From positions 142,190 through 206,189 of the forward strand of contig JBBPIG010000004.1 in the NCBI GenBank assembly GCA_038040445.1: a DNA stretch of 64,000 nucleotides, written 5' to 3'. The notes under the pieces were generated by a model. It saw only the letters and a program-made list of their open reading frames with translations. It ran no database searches and was not told the DNA's origin. The first letter of the stretch is position 1; each line of letters begins with the position of its first letter. The stretch is from Acidobacteriota bacterium (GTDB taxonomy: Bacteria; Acidobacteriota; Blastocatellia; UBA7656). Below are positions 36,622-45,651 of the stretch, one piece after another. A program made the translations under genes and the position numbers.

Positions 36622-38049
36622 ATGGATCCGCTAAATGAAGTCCGAGAAGAAGCAACGCGGACGTTTGATCCTCGTGAAGCTGATGCGCGTTACAAGCCGT
36701 TTCCGTCGTTCGCGGAATGGTTGGCCAAGTCCACTGTCGACTCGCAGAGGTGGGAGCGCTACGCCGAGGCTATTCGTAAGCTGCGAGCCACCTCACCTGA
36801 TCTTCTCCCGCGCGCGCTTGAGGTGGTTAAGAGGGCTGCCGCTTGGGACACAGGGGCCATCGAAGGGCTTTACCCAACTGATCGGGGATTCACGTTGACT
36901 GTGGCAATGGAAGTAACTGCCTGGGAGAGCCTGGTCGAGCAGAGAGGAGCCAACGCGCGCGCGTTGTTTGAATCGCAACTGAAGGCGTATGACTACGTTT
37001 TGGATTTCGCAACGCAAGAGATCCCCATCGCGGAGGCCTGGATTCGTAAACTTCACGAAGTGGTATGCGAGTCGCAGGATACGTATGAAGTCCAAACATC
37101 AATCGGTAAACAGCACCAGCCGTTGCCTAAGGGGGAATACAAACAGAATCCAAACCATGTCGTGCAGCGTGACGGCTCGATCCACTCATGGTCACCGGTC
37201 GACCTCACGCCAGCGGAGATGCACAGGCTCTGCGAAGAGCTTCGCAGTGAGGCGTTCAATGCGGCGCACCCAATCATCCAGGCGGCTTACGCACACTATG
37301 CGTTCGTTTCAGTGCACCCGTTTGCCGATGGCAATGGAAGAGTCGCGAGGGCGCTAGCGTCAGTGTTCACGTACCGAGCAGAGTCAATCCCATTGTTGAT
37401 TCTAAAGGGTGATGCCGAGTACCTGCCTGCCTTGGAGGCTGCTGACAGCGGTGACGTCCAAAGATTCGTGGACTTCATTCTTGAAAAGGCGATAGACACC
37501 ATTCGGCTCACCGAGGATAGCTTCAAAGCTGCCAAGGCGCCGAATTTGGAAGCAGCGCTGAATGAGCTCACCGGCCTGTATTTGAGAGAGAAAGCGCAAA
37601 CCGACGCTCGAGACTTTTCCGATGGTATTGCAACCAGCCTGTTCAACGCCTTCAGGGACAGGATAAATGAGAGATTGGACTCGGTTGATCAGCCAAACGT
37701 GGTCTCGATCGGAAGCGTGCTGTCCGACTACCGCGCGCCACTTCGAATAGGCTATCGCGTGCGGGAAAACAGAGCAGGGGGGTTCGCACTCTCGTCTGCG
37801 GATCCATTCCGCGCGTCGGTTCAACGCAGATTCCAGGTCGAGGTGCCGAACGACGCTAAAGGCGCAGATAACGTATTGATCCGAAGCCTTGATTCCGACG
37901 ACGTTTTTGAAGCCGCGGTCTCAGAGTTGTCACCTGAGCCAACCGTCTCAGTTCGCATGCGACTCTCGGTTTGGAGCGAAAAGCTGATCGCGGAAGCGCT
38001 GAATGAGTTATCCACTCGCGCCGCAGCCTTACGCAATCCACAAGAGTAA
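36622..38049 (+). CDS. Fic-domain AMP-transferase, class II with N-terminal inhibitory motif
   Basis: A 475-residue protein. The Fic core HPFADGNGRVAR begins at His232, with the ATP-binding Asn and Arg intact. The inhibitory (S/T)xxxE(G/N) motif is TGAIEG at residues 77-82, which places it in class II, where the N-terminal helix blocks ATP binding until displaced. The C-terminal 180 residues (after about 290) resemble no domain I recognise. The ATG at 36622 has AGAG upstream. Target is unknown. Confidence 0.92.
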   Translation: MDPLNEVREEATRTFDPREADARYKPFPSFAEWLAKSTVDSQRWERYAEAIRKLRATSPDLLPRALEVVKRAAAWDTGAIEGLYPTDRGFTLTVAMEVTAWESLVEQRGANARALFESQLKAYDYVLDFATQEIPIAEAWIRKLHEVVCESQDTYEVQTSIGKQHQPLPKGEYKQNPNHVVQRDGSIHSWSPVDLTPAEMHRLCEELRSEAFNAAHPIIQAAYAHYAFVSVHPFADGNGRVARALASVFTYRAESIPLLILKGDAEYLPALEAADSGDVQRFVDFILEKAIDTIRLTEDSFKAAKAPNLEAALNELTGLYLREKAQTDARDFSDGIATSLFNAFRDRINERLDSVDQPNVVSIGSVLSDYRAPLRIGYRVRENRAGGFALSSADPFRASVQRRFQVEVPNDAKGADNVLIRSLDSDDVFEAAVSELSPEPTVSVRMRLSVWSEKLIAEALNELSTRAAALRNPQE

Positions 38050-38296
38050 GAGTCTGCTATTCAAGCACGGTTAGCAGAAATCACGCGGCTCCCGAGTTCA
38101 AAGAATTGAATCGTCGCAGCGGCTATGTCGATCGCCCTTGATGCAGCATTTCGGCGGCTTCACGACGATCTCTCAAGAAACTTCGTCCCTTTTCTTGTCG
38201 TTTAATCAAAGTCTATCCGTTCAATATCAACAAACCGACTTCGATGTCGGATTCGAAGTGTGCCTTAACAATAGTTTTCTCAATAAGGAGTAAAGG

Positions 38297-39576
38297 ATGA
38301 AACCCAACTACTCGCGCGGCATCTTTGCCGTTCTGATTCTCACTATGCTCGCCGCCTCGAATGCTCTCGCGTCGAGAGTATCTGAAGGCAACAAGAGGAT
38401 CGAGTTCACAACCAGTTCAAGAGAAGCGAAAGACTACGTTACGCAGATCGTCAACCGGATCGAGACGTTTCAATTCGGGCCTGACGTGAACACGCTTGCA
38501 AAGAAATCGGTCGAGGCCGATCCCAAATTCGCGTTTGGCTACTATCTGCTTGCCACGACCAGTGCTACGCCCGACGAGGTGAAGCAAAACAGCGAAAAGG
38601 CGGTCGAGCTTGCAAAGAACGCTTCGGACGGCGAGCGCCGGTACATCGAGGCCGTGCTGCTCACTCGCGCTCAGAAGCTGAGTGAAGCGCTTACGATCTT
38701 CCTCGACCTCGCGAAGCAATACCCCGACGAGCGAATGGTCCAGATGCTGCTCGGTCAGGTGTACACCAATCTTGGAAGGCTCGACGAAGCGAAGGCGGCT
38801 TTCGAGAGAGCGCTCAGAATCGATGGCAGCACGCCGCGCGTTTACACGTTCCTCGGCAACATTGAACTGCTGAAGGGCAACTCCGCCAAGGCCCGCGAGA
38901 TGTTCAACGCCTCGCTGGCCAAGCAGGTGAAAGGCAGCGCGCCGTTCGGTCCCAACTACGGGCTCGCGCTCGCGTACATCTATCAGGGCGACATCAAGTC
39001 AGCGGTTAAGACGCTCGAAGGTTACGTCGCGGATTACCAGGCCTCGACGCAACAGCAAAACTTCCCCGCGGTGCTCATCTGGAATTCAATCGCGCGATTG
39101 CATTTGGAGTTCGGCAAGGCCGAGGATGCGATCAAGGCTTACGCGAAAGGCTACGACACGATACCGGGCAGCACACTTGACGAGACGCAGAAGAAGATCT
39201 GGCTGGGCCGGCTTCATCACGGCAAGGCTCGCGCACTGGCGAAGATGGGCAAGCGCGAAGAAGCCTGGAAAGAAGCCGAGCTGATAAAGAAGATGATCGA
39301 AGACGGCGGCAAAGAGGGCGAGCAGTTCTGGCCGTCGTACCATTATCTGGCCGGTTACTTGAGGCTCGAAGCAGGAGACTATGCTAAAGCGGTCGAAGAG
39401 CTCAAGCAGACCGACCTTACTGATCCGTTCCACAAGCTCTTGCTGGGCGCGCTTATGAGAAGACCGGCGACGCCGCCAATGCTCAGAAGCTCTACAAAGA
39501 GATTACCGAATACAATCAGCTCACGTTAGAAAGGGCGCTTGCGTATCCGGAAGCTAAGAAGAAGCTCAAAGCCTAA
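38297..39576 (+). pseudogene. Exported TPR protein with a C-terminal frameshift
   Basis: The frame from 38297 has a signal peptide (FAVLILTMLAASNALA) and about nine TPR helices, notably LGRLDEAKAAFERALRIDGSTPRVY and LRLEAGDYAKAVEELKQTD. The ORF as written ends at 39529 with a Pro/Arg-rich tail (MRRPATPPMLRSSTK) unlike the rest. Shifting by one base near 39455-39460 restores a normal TPR helix (RAYEKTGDAANAQKLYKEI) that runs to a TAA at 39574-39576. One base is therefore missing in the GGGCGCGC stretch, by mutation or sequencing error. No neighbour explains its function. Confidence 0.8.
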
Positions 39577-39720
39577 AGCCTAAGACCGAACGGGGTGAGA
39601 TGAGATTCTTGAAGGCGGCGCGAGCCGCCCTTCGCTTTTAGCGCGATGTTTGAAGACCGGCAGTTTGGCTCCTGTGGATAGGCGGCGGCGGCGGCGATCG
39701 CTTGAACGGTTGATGTGAAG

Positions 39721-39805
39721 TGGCGGAGGGGACAGGACTCGAACCTGCAAGGGCTTTCGCCCGGCGGTTTTCAAGACCGCTTCCTTACCATTAGGATACC
39801 CCTCC
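39721..39805 (-). tRNA. tRNA-Ser (anticodon UGA)
   Basis: Cloverleaf on the minus strand: acceptor GGAGGGG/CCCCTCC, D arm TCCT...AGGA, anticodon stem GCGGT/ACCGC with loop CTTGAAA (anticodon TGA), long variable arm GGGC-GAAA-GCCC typical of serine tRNA, T arm GCAGG-TTCGAGT-CCTGT, discriminator G and an encoded CCA (39721-39723). Confidence 0.95.
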
Positions 39806-40338
39806 TCGATAACCGAAGAGAGTATAGGTGAGCCCTCGCGCTCATTTCAAGATTCGCTGCTGCCAAGTGATGTCTTAGTTTGAATCATTCTCTGCGCAAC
39901 CTCTGCGTTCTCAGGTCGTGAACAAAAAAATAACGGGAAGGGAGACTCGGGCGAGTGTCCCTTCCCGTTTTCTGCGTCCCTTCAACTGGTTGTGTCCCTC
40001 AACCAGAGAAGAAGAGGAGGTTATTTGACAGCCACAATCCAAATTCCCTCATGGTTGCCGAGTTGCTCGCGACTATATCAAAGCCGTCTATGGCTGAGAA
40101 TCAGGCCAACCGGAAAAGCAAAGAGAAGTACCCAGTTTGCAAGCAACTGAACTTCGGTTTCTACTGTCACGTAAATATTCAAACTAATACCGCTTAGTTA
40201 GACAATCCGGCTCGAAGGCCGCTAACCGCCTGGCGCGTTTCAAGCGCATGGATGAACAATCGAATCTCAGCACGTTGTTCAATGCCTTGTTAACGGTCGT
40301 CCGCCATTTCGCGTCTTAATGGCCGGACAAGATAAAGG
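39806..40338. other. 533-bp intergenic region before the ECF operon
   Basis: It contains the terminator-like hairpin at 39932-39969 and AT-rich sequence from 40130 to 40200 that could hold the operon promoter. An 80-codon frame at 39955-40197 starts inside the hairpin and has no protein-like composition. Confidence 0.5.
39932..39969. terminator. Strong hairpin, probably a bidirectional terminator
   Basis: AACGGGAAGGGA (39932-39943) pairs perfectly with TCCCTTCCCGTT (39958-39969) over a 14-bp loop. A TTTT run follows on the plus strand, and seven As precede it, giving a T-tract for the minus strand. Confidence 0.7.
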
Positions 40339-40932
40339 ATGTACAAGATTGATAGTAACGGCCTACTCCTCGTGGCTCAACAAACTCAGCCAGCGGCCCG
40401 GGCTCCCGTGACGGAAATCTCGGAAGAAGCCTTGTTGCTGAAGGCTGTGCGTCACGGTGAGCATGAGGCGTTCGCCAAACTGTACAGCCTCTACGCGCCG
40501 ATGGTGCACGGGATACTGCTGGCTCGCGTGCCGTGGAGCGAGGTCGATGATCTTGTGCAAGACGTCTTCCTCATCACTCTCAAGAAGCTCGATACGCTAC
40601 GCGACGACCGAGCCTTCGGAGGCTGGCTGGCGATGATTGCGCGCAACCGCGCTATGGATTTCCACCGGCGAAAACGTGAGACCGAAGAGTTGAACGAAGA
40701 CCTCGCAACGCAAAACCGCTCCGAATCGGACCGCGAAGCCGCTAACGTGCTCGGACAGATCTGCGGGCTACCGGAAGCTTACCGCGAGACACTGGTCTTG
40801 AGACTGGTTGAAGGAATGACCGGACCTGAAATCGCGGACCGCACCGGTCTTACTCCGGCCTCAGTCCGAGTGAATCTACACCGCGGCATGAAGCTGCTCC
40901 GTGAAAAGTTGGGAATGGAGAAGCAACTATGA
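40339..40932 (+). CDS. ECF RNA polymerase sigma factor
   Basis: A 197-residue sigma-70 family protein with region 2 (FAKLYSLYAPMVHGILLARV, VDDLVQDVFLITLKKL) and region 4 (LPEAYRETLVLRLVEGMTGPEIADRTGLTPASVRVNLHRGMKLLREKL). AAAGG precedes the ATG. Its last four bases overlap the start of the next gene, which encodes a membrane protein likely to be its anti-sigma factor. Confidence 0.94.
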   Translation: MYKIDSNGLLLVAQQTQPAARAPVTEISEEALLLKAVRHGEHEAFAKLYSLYAPMVHGILLARVPWSEVDDLVQDVFLITLKKLDTLRDDRAFGGWLAMIARNRAMDFHRRKRETEELNEDLATQNRSESDREAANVLGQICGLPEAYRETLVLRLVEGMTGPEIADRTGLTPASVRVNLHRGMKLLREKLGMEKQL

Positions 40933-41750
40933 ACGACGATTATCTGTGGGACCGATCCGGCGAGCCCGATCTGGAAGTTGAACGCCTCGAAAGAGTGCTC
41001 GGCAAGTATCGCTATCAACCTCAGCAGCTAAGCCCGGTCCTCGATTCGCGCTTGTTTAACAGGCGAACTGGATGGATTCGGTTAGCCGCGGCAGCGGCAG
41101 CGATTCTGATGGTGTTGGCGGGACTATGGATTTTCAAAGTTCAGAACAGGGGCATCATCGATCCGCCCGGGTTGTCCTCCAACGACGATCGCCCGGCAGA
41201 GAGGCGGGACAAGCCTCAAGACCTGTTGGCGACTGTGAAGGAACCGGAGCACCTGCCAAGCGCGGCAACGACTGTCAGGGCCCCGCGAAAGTCTCATCGC
41301 AGACCTTCTGAGGAACGGTTTGTGGAAAGTTTGCCGGTCGTCGATTCGAGCTCGATCGCCGAACGCCGGCCACTCATCAATCCGTTCATTGACGTGGAGA
41401 CGGCTCGTCACATCGAGCGGGCCCAGTTGTTGCTACGATCCTTCAGAAACACTCGCGACAACACTCGCAACTCCGGTTCGCGGCCTGGCGCTGATCTTTC
41501 CTACGAGAGGCAGGGGTCGAGAGAGTTGCTTTACAAAAACGTTCTTCTGCGCCGCGACGCGGAAGCGAAAGGCAATATGCCAGTTGAAGATTTGCTGGGC
41601 GGCCTGGAGCCGTTCCTGCTCGACATAGCAAATTTGTCCGACAGACCTTCCGGCGACGACGTGCGCTCAATCAAAGAGCGGATGCAAAAGAAAGAGATTA
41701 TCTCCGCGCTGCAGATTTATTCGGCGCCGACTCTGAGCCAGGTTTTCTAA
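40929..41750 (+). CDS. Putative anti-sigma factor, single-pass membrane protein
   Basis: A 273-residue protein with a cytoplasmic N-terminus (about 45 residues), one transmembrane helix (about 50-69, WIRLAAAAAAILMVLAGLWIF) and a periplasmic part of about 200 residues. The 4-bp ATGA overlap with the ECF gene supports the anti-sigma role. No zinc-binding HxxxCxxC is present, so it is not a ZAS-type anti-sigma; the periplasmic part is not recognised. Confidence 0.75.
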   Translation: MNDDYLWDRSGEPDLEVERLERVLGKYRYQPQQLSPVLDSRLFNRRTGWIRLAAAAAAILMVLAGLWIFKVQNRGIIDPPGLSSNDDRPAERRDKPQDLLATVKEPEHLPSAATTVRAPRKSHRRPSEERFVESLPVVDSSSIAERRPLINPFIDVETARHIERAQLLLRSFRNTRDNTRNSGSRPGADLSYERQGSRELLYKNVLLRRDAEAKGNMPVEDLLGGLEPFLLDIANLSDRPSGDDVRSIKERMQKKEIISALQIYSAPTLSQVF

Positions 41751-41773
41751 AACGGGAATTTCAAGGAGAGAAA

Positions 41774-43315
41774 ATGATTCGCATTATTACCGTTCCAAAT
41801 CTAGCCGGGCTGAGACCATCTCGTTTGATCCCGCTTCTTATCATCGCGCTCAGCTTGAGCAGTCTGCTCGTGCTGCCCCGCAACAGCAGCGCCGCTCGCT
41901 ACACACAGGAGCTGGAGAAGCTCAACAGGCTGGTTCAAACGTCCAACGCCTCGGACGCCGAGATGAAGATCTTCCGCGAAGGGCGAGACCTCATTGGCGA
42001 TGAATCCTGGGAGAAGGCCGCGACGAAGTTCCGCGAATACATCAGCAGATATCCGAAGGGCAAGGATACCGACGCCGCGCTCTACTGGCTCGCTTTCGCC
42101 TTGAAGAAGCAAGAGAAGTATCAGGAAGCGGATCGCTCTCTTGAGAGGCTGATCAACGAGTACCCAAGATCGAAATGGAAAGACGACGCAAGCTCGATGC
42201 GAATCGAGCTCGCTTCGGCGCTACCCAATAGGCAGACTCCGGGCAGTCTGGACAACTACGACGAGGAGACCAAGATCGTAGCGCTGCAAAGTATTTTCCA
42301 GGGTAATCCCGAGCGAGGCGCTGCCATCGCCGCCGATCTCTTGAAGCGCGACTCCAGAGCCAGCAAGCGCGTGAAGGAGGCGGCAGTCAGCCTGCTGGGC
42401 CAGCATCACACCAAGGCCGGTTCAGACTTGCTGCTCGGGATCGTCCGTAATGAAACAGACGCGCATCTCCGCAAGTCTGCGATCTTCTGGCTGGGACAGA
42501 CTAACGACGAAGGCGTGCTCGACCTGCTCAAGGAGCTGGCGACAAGTTCTACAGACACTGAAGTGAACAAAGCGGCGGTGTTCGCGATATCCCAGCACGG
42601 AAGCGCGCGAGCCGGCGCGCTTCTGAGCGAGCTTGCTCGTAGCGCAACGTCACGCAGAGTGCGCGAGGAAGCGATCTTCTGGCTGGGCCAACGCGGAGGC
42701 GAAGCGGTTGACGGCGAGCTGATCAAGATTTTCGAGTCCGATCCCGACGCGCAGATTCGAAAGAAGGTTGTGTTCGCGCTCTCGCAACGCGGCACAGCGC
42801 AAGCCCGAACCAAGCTCAGCGAGATCGCTCGCTCCGGCGCCGATCCCGAAATCCGCAAGGAAGCGATCTTCTGGCTCGGGCAGCGAGGCGACGAACAAAA
42901 CGCCGACGAGTTGATCAAGATCTATGACGCCGACACCGACGTCGAGATTCGCAAGAAGGTCATCTTCTCAATGTCACAGATGAACAACGCGCGCGCCAAG
43001 TCGAAGCTCATGGACATCGCGCGCAGCGGAGACAGTTCCGCGCTACGAGGCGAGGCGGTGTTCTGGATCGGGCAGACCGGCGGCGATCAGGGCGCTGATC
43101 TACTGATCCAGTTGTATGACACCGAAAAGAACGACGAAGTCAAAAAGAAACTCATCTTCTCGCTCGGGCAAACCGGCAAGAAGCGCGCATTGCAGAAGCT
43201 GATGACCATCGCCAAGGGCGATTCTTCGGTTCAGGCGCGCAAGGAAGCGATTTTCTGGCTGGGTCAGAGCCGCGACCCTGATGCGTTGAAGTTTCTTGAA
43301 GATGTTCTGAAGTAG
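41774..43315 (+). CDS. Exported TPR-HEAT protein with alternating 32-residue repeats
   Basis: A 513-residue protein: signal segment (LIPLLIIALSLSSLLVLP), a TPR/YbgF-like region (WEKAATKFREYISRYPKGK, ALYWLAFALKKQEKYQEADRSLERL), then about ten HEAT repeats of 32 residues from residue 170 to the end. Repeats alternate between an AIFWLGQ type and a V-FA-SQ type, so the real period is 64. No catalytic motif is visible; it looks like an envelope scaffold. GGAG precedes the ATG, and the gene lies 23 bp after the anti-sigma gene. Confidence 0.88.
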   Translation: MIRIITVPNLAGLRPSRLIPLLIIALSLSSLLVLPRNSSAARYTQELEKLNRLVQTSNASDAEMKIFREGRDLIGDESWEKAATKFREYISRYPKGKDTDAALYWLAFALKKQEKYQEADRSLERLINEYPRSKWKDDASSMRIELASALPNRQTPGSLDNYDEETKIVALQSIFQGNPERGAAIAADLLKRDSRASKRVKEAAVSLLGQHHTKAGSDLLLGIVRNETDAHLRKSAIFWLGQTNDEGVLDLLKELATSSTDTEVNKAAVFAISQHGSARAGALLSELARSATSRRVREEAIFWLGQRGGEAVDGELIKIFESDPDAQIRKKVVFALSQRGTAQARTKLSEIARSGADPEIRKEAIFWLGQRGDEQNADELIKIYDADTDVEIRKKVIFSMSQMNNARAKSKLMDIARSGDSSALRGEAVFWIGQTGGDQGADLLIQLYDTEKNDEVKKKLIFSLGQTGKKRALQKLMTIAKGDSSVQARKEAIFWLGQSRDPDALKFLEDVLK

Positions 43316-43327
43316 ACTGTGGTTTGT

Positions 43328-43437
43328 GGTTCCGGGTTCAGGATTTCGCGTCCAAACGCCCAACAACATTGGTGAAGCCTAAACCCGGAACTCTGAACTC
43401 TGAACCCGGAACCAGAAACTAGAAACCAGAGACTAGG
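43328..43437. repeat. Heptad repeat and 14-bp inverted repeat between the two HEAT genes
   Basis: GGTTCCGGGTTCAG (43328-43341) pairs exactly with CTGAACCCGGAACC (43400-43413). The right side (43387-43435) is seven successive degenerate heptamers of GGAACTC type. The second HEAT gene starts 33 bp later. Confidence 0.85.
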
Positions 43438-43469
43438 TTTGTCGGATTTTTTTCTAAGGAGTCACCAAA

Positions 43470-44633
43470 ATGCTCAAGACAATTTGCATGCTCACTTTGT
43501 TGATTGGAACGGTGCTGATGAGCACTGGCAGCTCGCGGGCTCAACGCGAAGGCTTTATACCCGTAGAAGGAACGAACCTGAGATCAAAGATAGACCTTGC
43601 CCTAAGACAGGGCCGCGCCAAGCAAACGCGCTTCTGGACAGCTTATTCGTTTGACGTGAGGCCCGGAGTTGCGGTCGACGTTGAAATTCGCGACGGCCAC
43701 GGAAGCACTACCATATTCAGCGGCACGAGCGTTTCGGTGGGCTCGAACATTGAAACACGCAACCTGGGTGTCTTCGCGCTTCACGAATCGAGCGACGGTT
43801 CGATCGCGAGGGTCGAGGTCTACAATCTGGACCGCAGTCGCGAGTACAGCGGCTACCCCGTTTACTGGCTCGGCCGCGCCGCAAATGAAGAGAGCTTGAG
43901 TTTGCTCAGAGGCCTTGTCGAATCAAATCAAATCGGCGATGCCCCCAGGAATTCGATCGTAGCCATCGCGCTACACGACGATCCGCGGGTCGGCGGCATG
44001 CTTGAAGATTTCGTTCGCCAGTCCAAGGTAGAGAAGGTCCGCACGAGCGCGGTTTTCTGGCTCGGTCAAATCCCGGGTCACAATCCCTTTCTGGTTGACC
44101 TGGTCCGCAACCAACAAGAGAGCACCAAGCTTCGCAAAGAGGCGGCCTTCGCCATCGGCGTCAGCAAAGAGCCAGGCGCGATTGCGGCTCTAGAAGCGCT
44201 TTATCCAACGGTCGGCGACCGCGAGGTCAAGAGGCAAATCATCTTTGCCGCTTCGATAAACAACAGCGACACAAAATCCACTTCAGCAAACAGGAACAAT
44301 GATGAAGGAATCAACTTCCTGATCAAGGTTGCAGAAAGCGACCCCGACCGCGAACTGAGAAAGCAAGCTCTCTTCTGGCTCGGTCAAACAGCGGGCAAGC
44401 GCGGACTCGAGGTGTTGGGGAACGTGGTCGAGAAATCCGACGACGACACAGAAGTGCAAAAGCAAGCCGTGTTCGCCATAAGCCAGAGGCCGAAGGACGA
44501 AGCGATACCTCTTCTAATCAAGATCGCAAAGACCCATCCCAAACCCGCCGTGCGCAAGCAAGCGATGTTCTGGCTCGGGCAGACCGGCGATGAGCGCGCG
44601 CTGGAGTTTTTCAAAGAGATATTGGCGAAGTGA
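43470..44633 (+). CDS. Exported HEAT-repeat protein, paralogue of the upstream gene
   Basis: A 387-residue protein with signal peptide (ICMLTLLIGTVLMSTGSSRA), a beta-rich N-terminal domain (about 30-135) not seen in the upstream gene, and C-terminal HEAT repeats with the same alternation (AVFWLGQ, AAFAIGV, ALFWLGQ, AVFAISQ, AMFWLGQ). A run of NNSDTKSTSANRNND breaks the repeat array near residue 270. It is probably co-transcribed with the sigma factor and works in the same envelope complex (inference). Confidence 0.86.
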   Translation: MLKTICMLTLLIGTVLMSTGSSRAQREGFIPVEGTNLRSKIDLALRQGRAKQTRFWTAYSFDVRPGVAVDVEIRDGHGSTTIFSGTSVSVGSNIETRNLGVFALHESSDGSIARVEVYNLDRSREYSGYPVYWLGRAANEESLSLLRGLVESNQIGDAPRNSIVAIALHDDPRVGGMLEDFVRQSKVEKVRTSAVFWLGQIPGHNPFLVDLVRNQQESTKLRKEAAFAIGVSKEPGAIAALEALYPTVGDREVKRQIIFAASINNSDTKSTSANRNNDEGINFLIKVAESDPDRELRKQALFWLGQTAGKRGLEVLGNVVEKSDDDTEVQKQAVFAISQRPKDEAIPLLIKIAKTHPKPAVRKQAMFWLGQTGDERALEFFKEILAK

Positions 44634-44641
44634 GTAGGAGC

Positions 44642-44790
44642 TTCAGGTGGCGCGGGTTCGGTCTGGGACCAAGCAGCCTCAGCGAGAATCGGAAATTGAA
44701 AATTGAAAATTGAAAATTGCAAACTTGCCAAAGCGCGCGGGTTCCACTCAATTTTCAATTTTCAATTTTCAGTTTCCCAAGCCACCTGAA
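44642..44790. repeat. AAAATTG heptad hairpin, nested in an outer inverted repeat
   Basis: Arms 44691-44719 and 44749-44777 (29 bp, one mismatch) are tandem AAAATTG heptamers and their complement. An outer pair TTCAGGTGGC (44642-44651) and GCCACCTGAA (44781-44790) encloses them. It fills the gap between the second HEAT gene and the ABC ATPase gene. Confidence 0.93.
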
Positions 44791-44890
44791 ACCTTTTGGC
44801 TTTGCGTCTCACTAACTAGCGTCTTCGATTCAGCCGAGCCATCCGTTTCATTTGACAGCCATTCGTGAGGCCATTCCGAAGGATAAGGTT

Positions 44891-45592
44891 ATGAAACATT
44901 TCGACCAGCCCCTGCTTCGATTGCAAAGCGTCACCAAGGTCTTTTTCACCGACGAGGTGGAAACGCACGCGCTTTCGGGCATTCATCTCGAGATCGACAA
45001 AGGCGAGTTCGTTTCGATCGGGGGCCCATCAGGCTGTGGAAAGTCCACTCTTCTCTCGATTCTCGGATTGCTGGATTCGCCGACCGACGGAACCTACCTT
45101 CTCGCCGGCAAATCGGTTGCCGATTTGCCACGCTCCGAACGCGCGGTAATCCGCAATCGAGAAATAGGATTCGTGTTTCAGAGCTTTAATCTCATCGGCG
45201 ACCTCACCGTGTTTGAGAATGTCGAGCTTCCGCTGACCTATCGCGGGGTTAAAGCATCCGAACGCCGCGAGCGAGTAAGGGACGCGCTCGAGCGAGTTGG
45301 CATGGCGCATCGTGAGCGACATCTGCCGAGTCAACTATCAGGCGGCCAGCAGCAGAGAATCGCGGTGGCGCGCGCGGTCGCGGGCGATCCGCTGATCGTG
45401 CTGGCCGATGAGCCTACCGGCAATCTCGATTCAGCGCACGGCGAATCGATGATGGAGCTGCTGGGCGAACTTCACAGTGCGGGCGCGACCATTTGCATGG
45501 TGACTCACGACCCGCGGTACGCGGCTCATGCAGATCGGACTGTTCACCTGTTCGACGGCCAGGTGGTGGAAGAACAATCAAAGGCGGCGTGA
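44891..45592 (+). CDS. ABC transporter ATP-binding protein (MacB/LolD type)
   Basis: A 233-residue ATPase with Walker A GGPSGCGKSTLL, signature LSGGQQQRIAVARA, Walker B LIVLADEPTGNLD and the H-loop TICMVTHDPRY. It resembles LolD/MacB-type exporters. ATG at 44891 is chosen over a TTG at 44852. No permease gene follows: the next gene is a DUF4097 protein, so the membrane partner must lie elsewhere or is lost. Confidence 0.92.
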   Translation: MKHFDQPLLRLQSVTKVFFTDEVETHALSGIHLEIDKGEFVSIGGPSGCGKSTLLSILGLLDSPTDGTYLLAGKSVADLPRSERAVIRNREIGFVFQSFNLIGDLTVFENVELPLTYRGVKASERRERVRDALERVGMAHRERHLPSQLSGGQQQRIAVARAVAGDPLIVLADEPTGNLDSAHGESMMELLGELHSAGATICMVTHDPRYAAHADRTVHLFDGQVVEEQSKAA

Positions 45593-45651
45593 TGGCGACA
45601 TATCAAAGGCCGCGTGAGCTAAGACAGAAAAACCCTAAGGAGGTATTAACA

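Noticed and set aside
39955-40197. 80-codon frame before the ECF operon
   Set aside because: It starts inside a terminator-like hairpin and has low-complexity, non-protein-like composition.
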